Origin: Dehalococcoidia bacterium
GTDB taxonomy: Bacteria > Chloroflexota > Dehalococcoidia > GIF9 > UBA5629
Assembly: GCA_003484395.1 (NCBI GenBank)
Contig: DNCV01000034.1
Span: forward strand, 1-8,152
Length of the DNA stretch: 8,152 bases
Direction of reading: 5' to 3'
This document shows positions 6,573-8,152 of this stretch, piece by piece (positions within the stretch are counted from its first letter, which is position 1; every line of letters starts with the position of its first letter). The notes beneath the pieces were generated by a model, which was given only the letters and a program-made list of their open reading frames with translations, ran no database searches and was not told where the DNA came from. The translations under genes and the position numbers were made by a program.

Positions 6573-6601
6573 ATTGTACCGCAGGATGGTAGTAATGTCA
6601 A
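6573..6601 (-). promoter_or_regulatory. Strong sigma70-type promoter of birA, probably leaderless
   Basis: On the minus strand TTGACA (plus 6596-6601) and TACAAT (plus 6573-6578) are separated by exactly 17 bp. The -10 ends 9 nt before the birA ATG at 6563, so the expected start point is within about 3 nt of the start codon. This also argues against the longer frame from 6626. Confidence 0.8.
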
Positions 6602-6626
6602 CCTTACTTAGAAGCATGGTTGACAA
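6595..6626. promoter_or_regulatory. Candidate BirA operator overlapping the birA -35 box
   Basis: An 8-bp perfect inverted repeat, TGTCAACC (6596-6603) and GGTTGACA (6618-6625), has a 14-bp spacer. The flanking base fits the TTGT-type consensus at the distal half only. Half-site sequence and spacing match the form I recall for bacterial BirA sites (TTGTnAACC-N14/15-GGTTnACAA). The proximal half contains the -35 TTGACA, so a bound repressor would block the promoter and autoregulate the birA-symporter operon. Confidence 0.75.
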
Positions 6627-6924
6627 TGAGTGCTCGGGTAACGCTTACTAATAAGAAATTGTGGTAATATGAATTGTCTTTATCATCTTCATCTGCAGAT
6701 GTCGAGCCGTGAACTATCCCGTGGCGGTCATCTCGATAGCAGCAGGGTATTTTCCACTGCCGAGGTGGTGCTCGGCGAATTGGATTATCAATTTTATGTG
6801 TGTTAAGTAATTTAGAGGCCGCTATCCAGATATTTACCGATTTGCTCCTTCATGCCGATATGCTACCATCAAGTATGCCTAAAGATAAACATAGCTGCTG
6901 TCGAAGCATAGGGGCGATGATATT
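6627..6924. other. Intergenic region without a supported gene
   Basis: About 300 bases lie between the divergent birA and activase control regions. The stretch contains a perfect 12-bp palindrome CATCTGCAGATG (6690-6701) and a 45-codon plus-strand frame (6669-6806, no ribosome site, nothing recognisable). I see no terminator, tRNA or riboswitch. It is long for a simple divergent spacer, so an unrecognised small RNA or decayed gene is possible. Confidence 0.5.
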
Positions 6925-6953
6925 TCTACAGAATTGAACCATTCTGTTACAAT
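6925..6953 (+). promoter_or_regulatory. Promoter of the CoA-dehydratase activase, short-leader or leaderless
   Basis: -10 TACAAT (6948-6953) and a fair -35 TCTACA (6925-6930) are 17 bp apart. The -10 ends only 12 nt before the ATG at 6966, and no good Shine-Dalgarno is present, so the leader would be about 6 nt. Confidence 0.55.
6928..6947. promoter_or_regulatory. Inverted-repeat operator candidate in the activase promoter
   Basis: ACAGAAT (6928-6934) and ATTCTGT (6941-6947) form a perfect 7-bp inverted repeat with a 6-bp spacer. It fills the region between the -35 and -10 elements, a classical repressor position. The regulator is unknown, and the sequence differs from the BirA-type site. 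Confidence 0.5.
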
Positions 6954-6965
6954 GTACGCTGTAAG

Positions 6966-8152
6966 ATGACATACTCACTTGGCATGGATATCGGCTCTGT
7001 AAATGCCAGAGTAGTGATTACTGATAGTGCTGGCAAAGTAGTACATTTCGATTCCGAACGTATCGTTTCCAATCCTCGAAAGGCTGCCAGTACACTGCTC
7101 GAAAGATTGGCTTATAGTATTTCTCTCGATAGTATCACCGGTGCCGGTGTGTCCGGTACAGCAAGCGCCATCATCCCTGATGATTTCGGCTGGCAGAAAT
7201 ATAGCAGTCCATTGGCTGCTGTTTCAGGATTGTTGCATTCTCATCCTGATACCAGGACTATTATCCAAATTGGTGGACAGAGTTCGTTTGTCATTGATCT
7301 GGATGACGGGCTGAAAAAACCATGGAAGGTGGTTTCAAATCCACTGTGTGCCGCGGGTACCGGACGGTTCATCGAACAGCAGGCATATCGTCTCGGCATA
7401 GGCCTCGACGATTTTTCTCGCATAGCATTGCAATATGAAGGTGTTCCTCCGAGAATTGCGGCTCGATGCAGTGTATTTGCCAAAACCGACCTTATTCACT
7501 TACAGCAAAAAGGTGTTGCTGTGGATGCCATGCTCTATGGACTGAGTGAAACCATCGCTCGTATGGTGCTGGCACTGAAGAAAGGTACGTTCAGGGAACC
7601 GATATGCTTTATCGGCGGCGTTGCTGCCAATGCTGCAGTAGTCCGGGCATTAGACAGCGCGATTTCATTGCGGAATGGACATCAGGTTCAGATCACTGTT
7701 CCCGAACGCTTCCACTACATTGAGGCTCTGGGGTCAGCAACGCTGTCGAAAGATAAACAGGCTCGGGTACGGTTAATTCCCGAGATGGAGACGGGTCAGC
7801 ATTATTTTGCGATGCCGAAATTGACGGCAGTGTCATCTCATACCGCCGAGTCTCTACGTCCTGTGGGAGAGGCATGCCGTGGATATCTCGGTGTGGATGT
7901 CGGTTCCACCAGTACCAAGGCAGTAATTATCGATGAATCGGGCGGTGTGCTGGCGAAGAGTTATCTAATGACTGCCGGTCGTCCGGTTGATGCTGTGAAA
8001 AGCGTTTTTCATCGGCTGCTTAACGATGGCGCAGCGAAAGTTACGATTCTGGGGGCCGGCGTCACCGGCTCGGGACGTTATCTTGTGGGCAGCCTCATCG
8101 GCGCCGATTTGATTAAAAATGAGATCACGGCACAAACCAGAGCAGCTGCTGA
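6966..8152 (+). CDS. Large 2-hydroxyacyl-CoA dehydratase-type activase, N-terminal part (3' end outside window)
   Basis: The frame is open from ATG 6966 to the window end (395 codons plus 2 bases) with no stop. It contains two tandem BadF/BadG/BcrA/BcrD ATPase domains of the actin-like fold. Domain 1 starts SLGMDIGSVNARVVI. It carries GGQSSFVID, NPLCAAGTGRFIEQQA (Cys128) and ARCSVFAKTDLIHLQQKG (Cys168). The two cysteines correspond to C127 and C166 of HgdC, which bridge a [4Fe-4S] cluster at the dimer interface. FIGGVAANAAVVRAL follows. Domain 2 begins near residue 307 with YLGVDVGSTSTKAVIID, a canonical phosphate-binding loop. Such proteins use ATP hydrolysis to drive one-electron reduction of a CoA-substrate enzyme. 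In known members of about 1,400 residues, a DUF2229 and a dehydratase-like region follow. The exact substrate is unknown. Its presence points to anaerobic, oxygen-sensitive metabolism. Confidence 0.92.
   Translation, partial: MTYSLGMDIGSVNARVVITDSAGKVVHFDSERIVSNPRKAASTLLERLAYSISLDSITGAGVSGTASAIIPDDFGWQKYSSPLAAVSGLLHSHPDTRTIIQIGGQSSFVIDLDDGLKKPWKVVSNPLCAAGTGRFIEQQAYRLGIGLDDFSRIALQYEGVPPRIAARCSVFAKTDLIHLQQKGVAVDAMLYGLSETIARMVLALKKGTFREPICFIGGVAANAAVVRALDSAISLRNGHQVQITVPERFHYIEALGSATLSKDKQARVRLIPEMETGQHYFAMPKLTAVSSHTAESLRPVGEACRGYLGVDVGSTSTKAVIIDESGGVLAKSYLMTAGRPVDAVKSVFHRLLNDGAAKVTILGAGVTGSGRYLVGSLIGADLIKNEITAQTRAAA

Noticed and set aside
6690..6701. Perfect 12-bp palindrome CATCTGCAGATG
   Set aside because: It is far from either start codon and single-copy in the window, with no promoter element around it; a chance palindrome of this size is plausible.
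6669..6806. 45-codon plus-strand frame in the birA-activase gap
   Set aside because: No ribosome binding site, no convincing promoter at proper spacing, and no recognisable sequence character; kept only as a note on the intergenic region.

Overview
The window looks like a chromosomal segment of an anaerobic bacterium. Gene content and family resemblance suggest Chloroflexota (Dehalococcoidia-like); this placement is from memory, not from a search. Base composition is fairly even throughout, and I saw no insertion sequence, tRNA, rRNA or CRISPR array.

Layout: (1) 1-2024 (+) is the end of the conserved translation/RNA cluster: the 3' part of infB, then rbfA, then truB overlapping rbfA by ATGA. 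TruB ends in an unusual six-cysteine tail. (2) 2021-2695 (-) is a PHP-domain phosphoesterase convergent with truB; the two stop codons share one TTAA. (3) 2774-2998 (+) is a short ORF resembling only the C-terminal helices of an MBL-fold hydrolase, probably a remnant. (4) 2991-3380 (-) is a small membrane-anchored protein whose frame continues through an in-frame TGA into 53 further protein-like codons. A bulged hairpin with a GU apical loop follows the TGA at a SECIS-like distance. (5) 3427-4035 (-) is a TPR lipoprotein with its own TATAAT promoter. (6) 4201-6563 (-) is a two-gene operon, birA (bifunctional, with HTH) and an SSS-family sodium/solute symporter, overlapping by ATGA. (7) 6564-6965 is intergenic and carries two opposed regulatory regions. 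(8) 6966-8152 (+) is the N-terminal part of a large 2-hydroxyacyl-CoA dehydratase-type activase with two tandem BadF/BcrAD ATPase domains, running off the window.

The most interesting unit is birA-symporter. Immediately upstream is an inverted repeat, TGTCAACC-N14-GGTTGACA, which matches the remembered form of bacterial BirA operators. Its proximal half contains the -35 of a near-ideal promoter (TTGACA-N17-TACAAT). The -10 lies only 9 nt from the birA ATG, so the transcript is probably leaderless. This predicts that BirA represses its own operon when biotin is plentiful, and that the symporter imports biotin or a related vitamin. The divergent activase gene shows a similar TACAAT-near-ATG arrangement with its own 7-bp inverted repeat in the promoter spacer.

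The second notable locus is the TGA-interrupted small membrane protein, which is either a decayed gene or a candidate selenoprotein. The sequence alone cannot decide between these.
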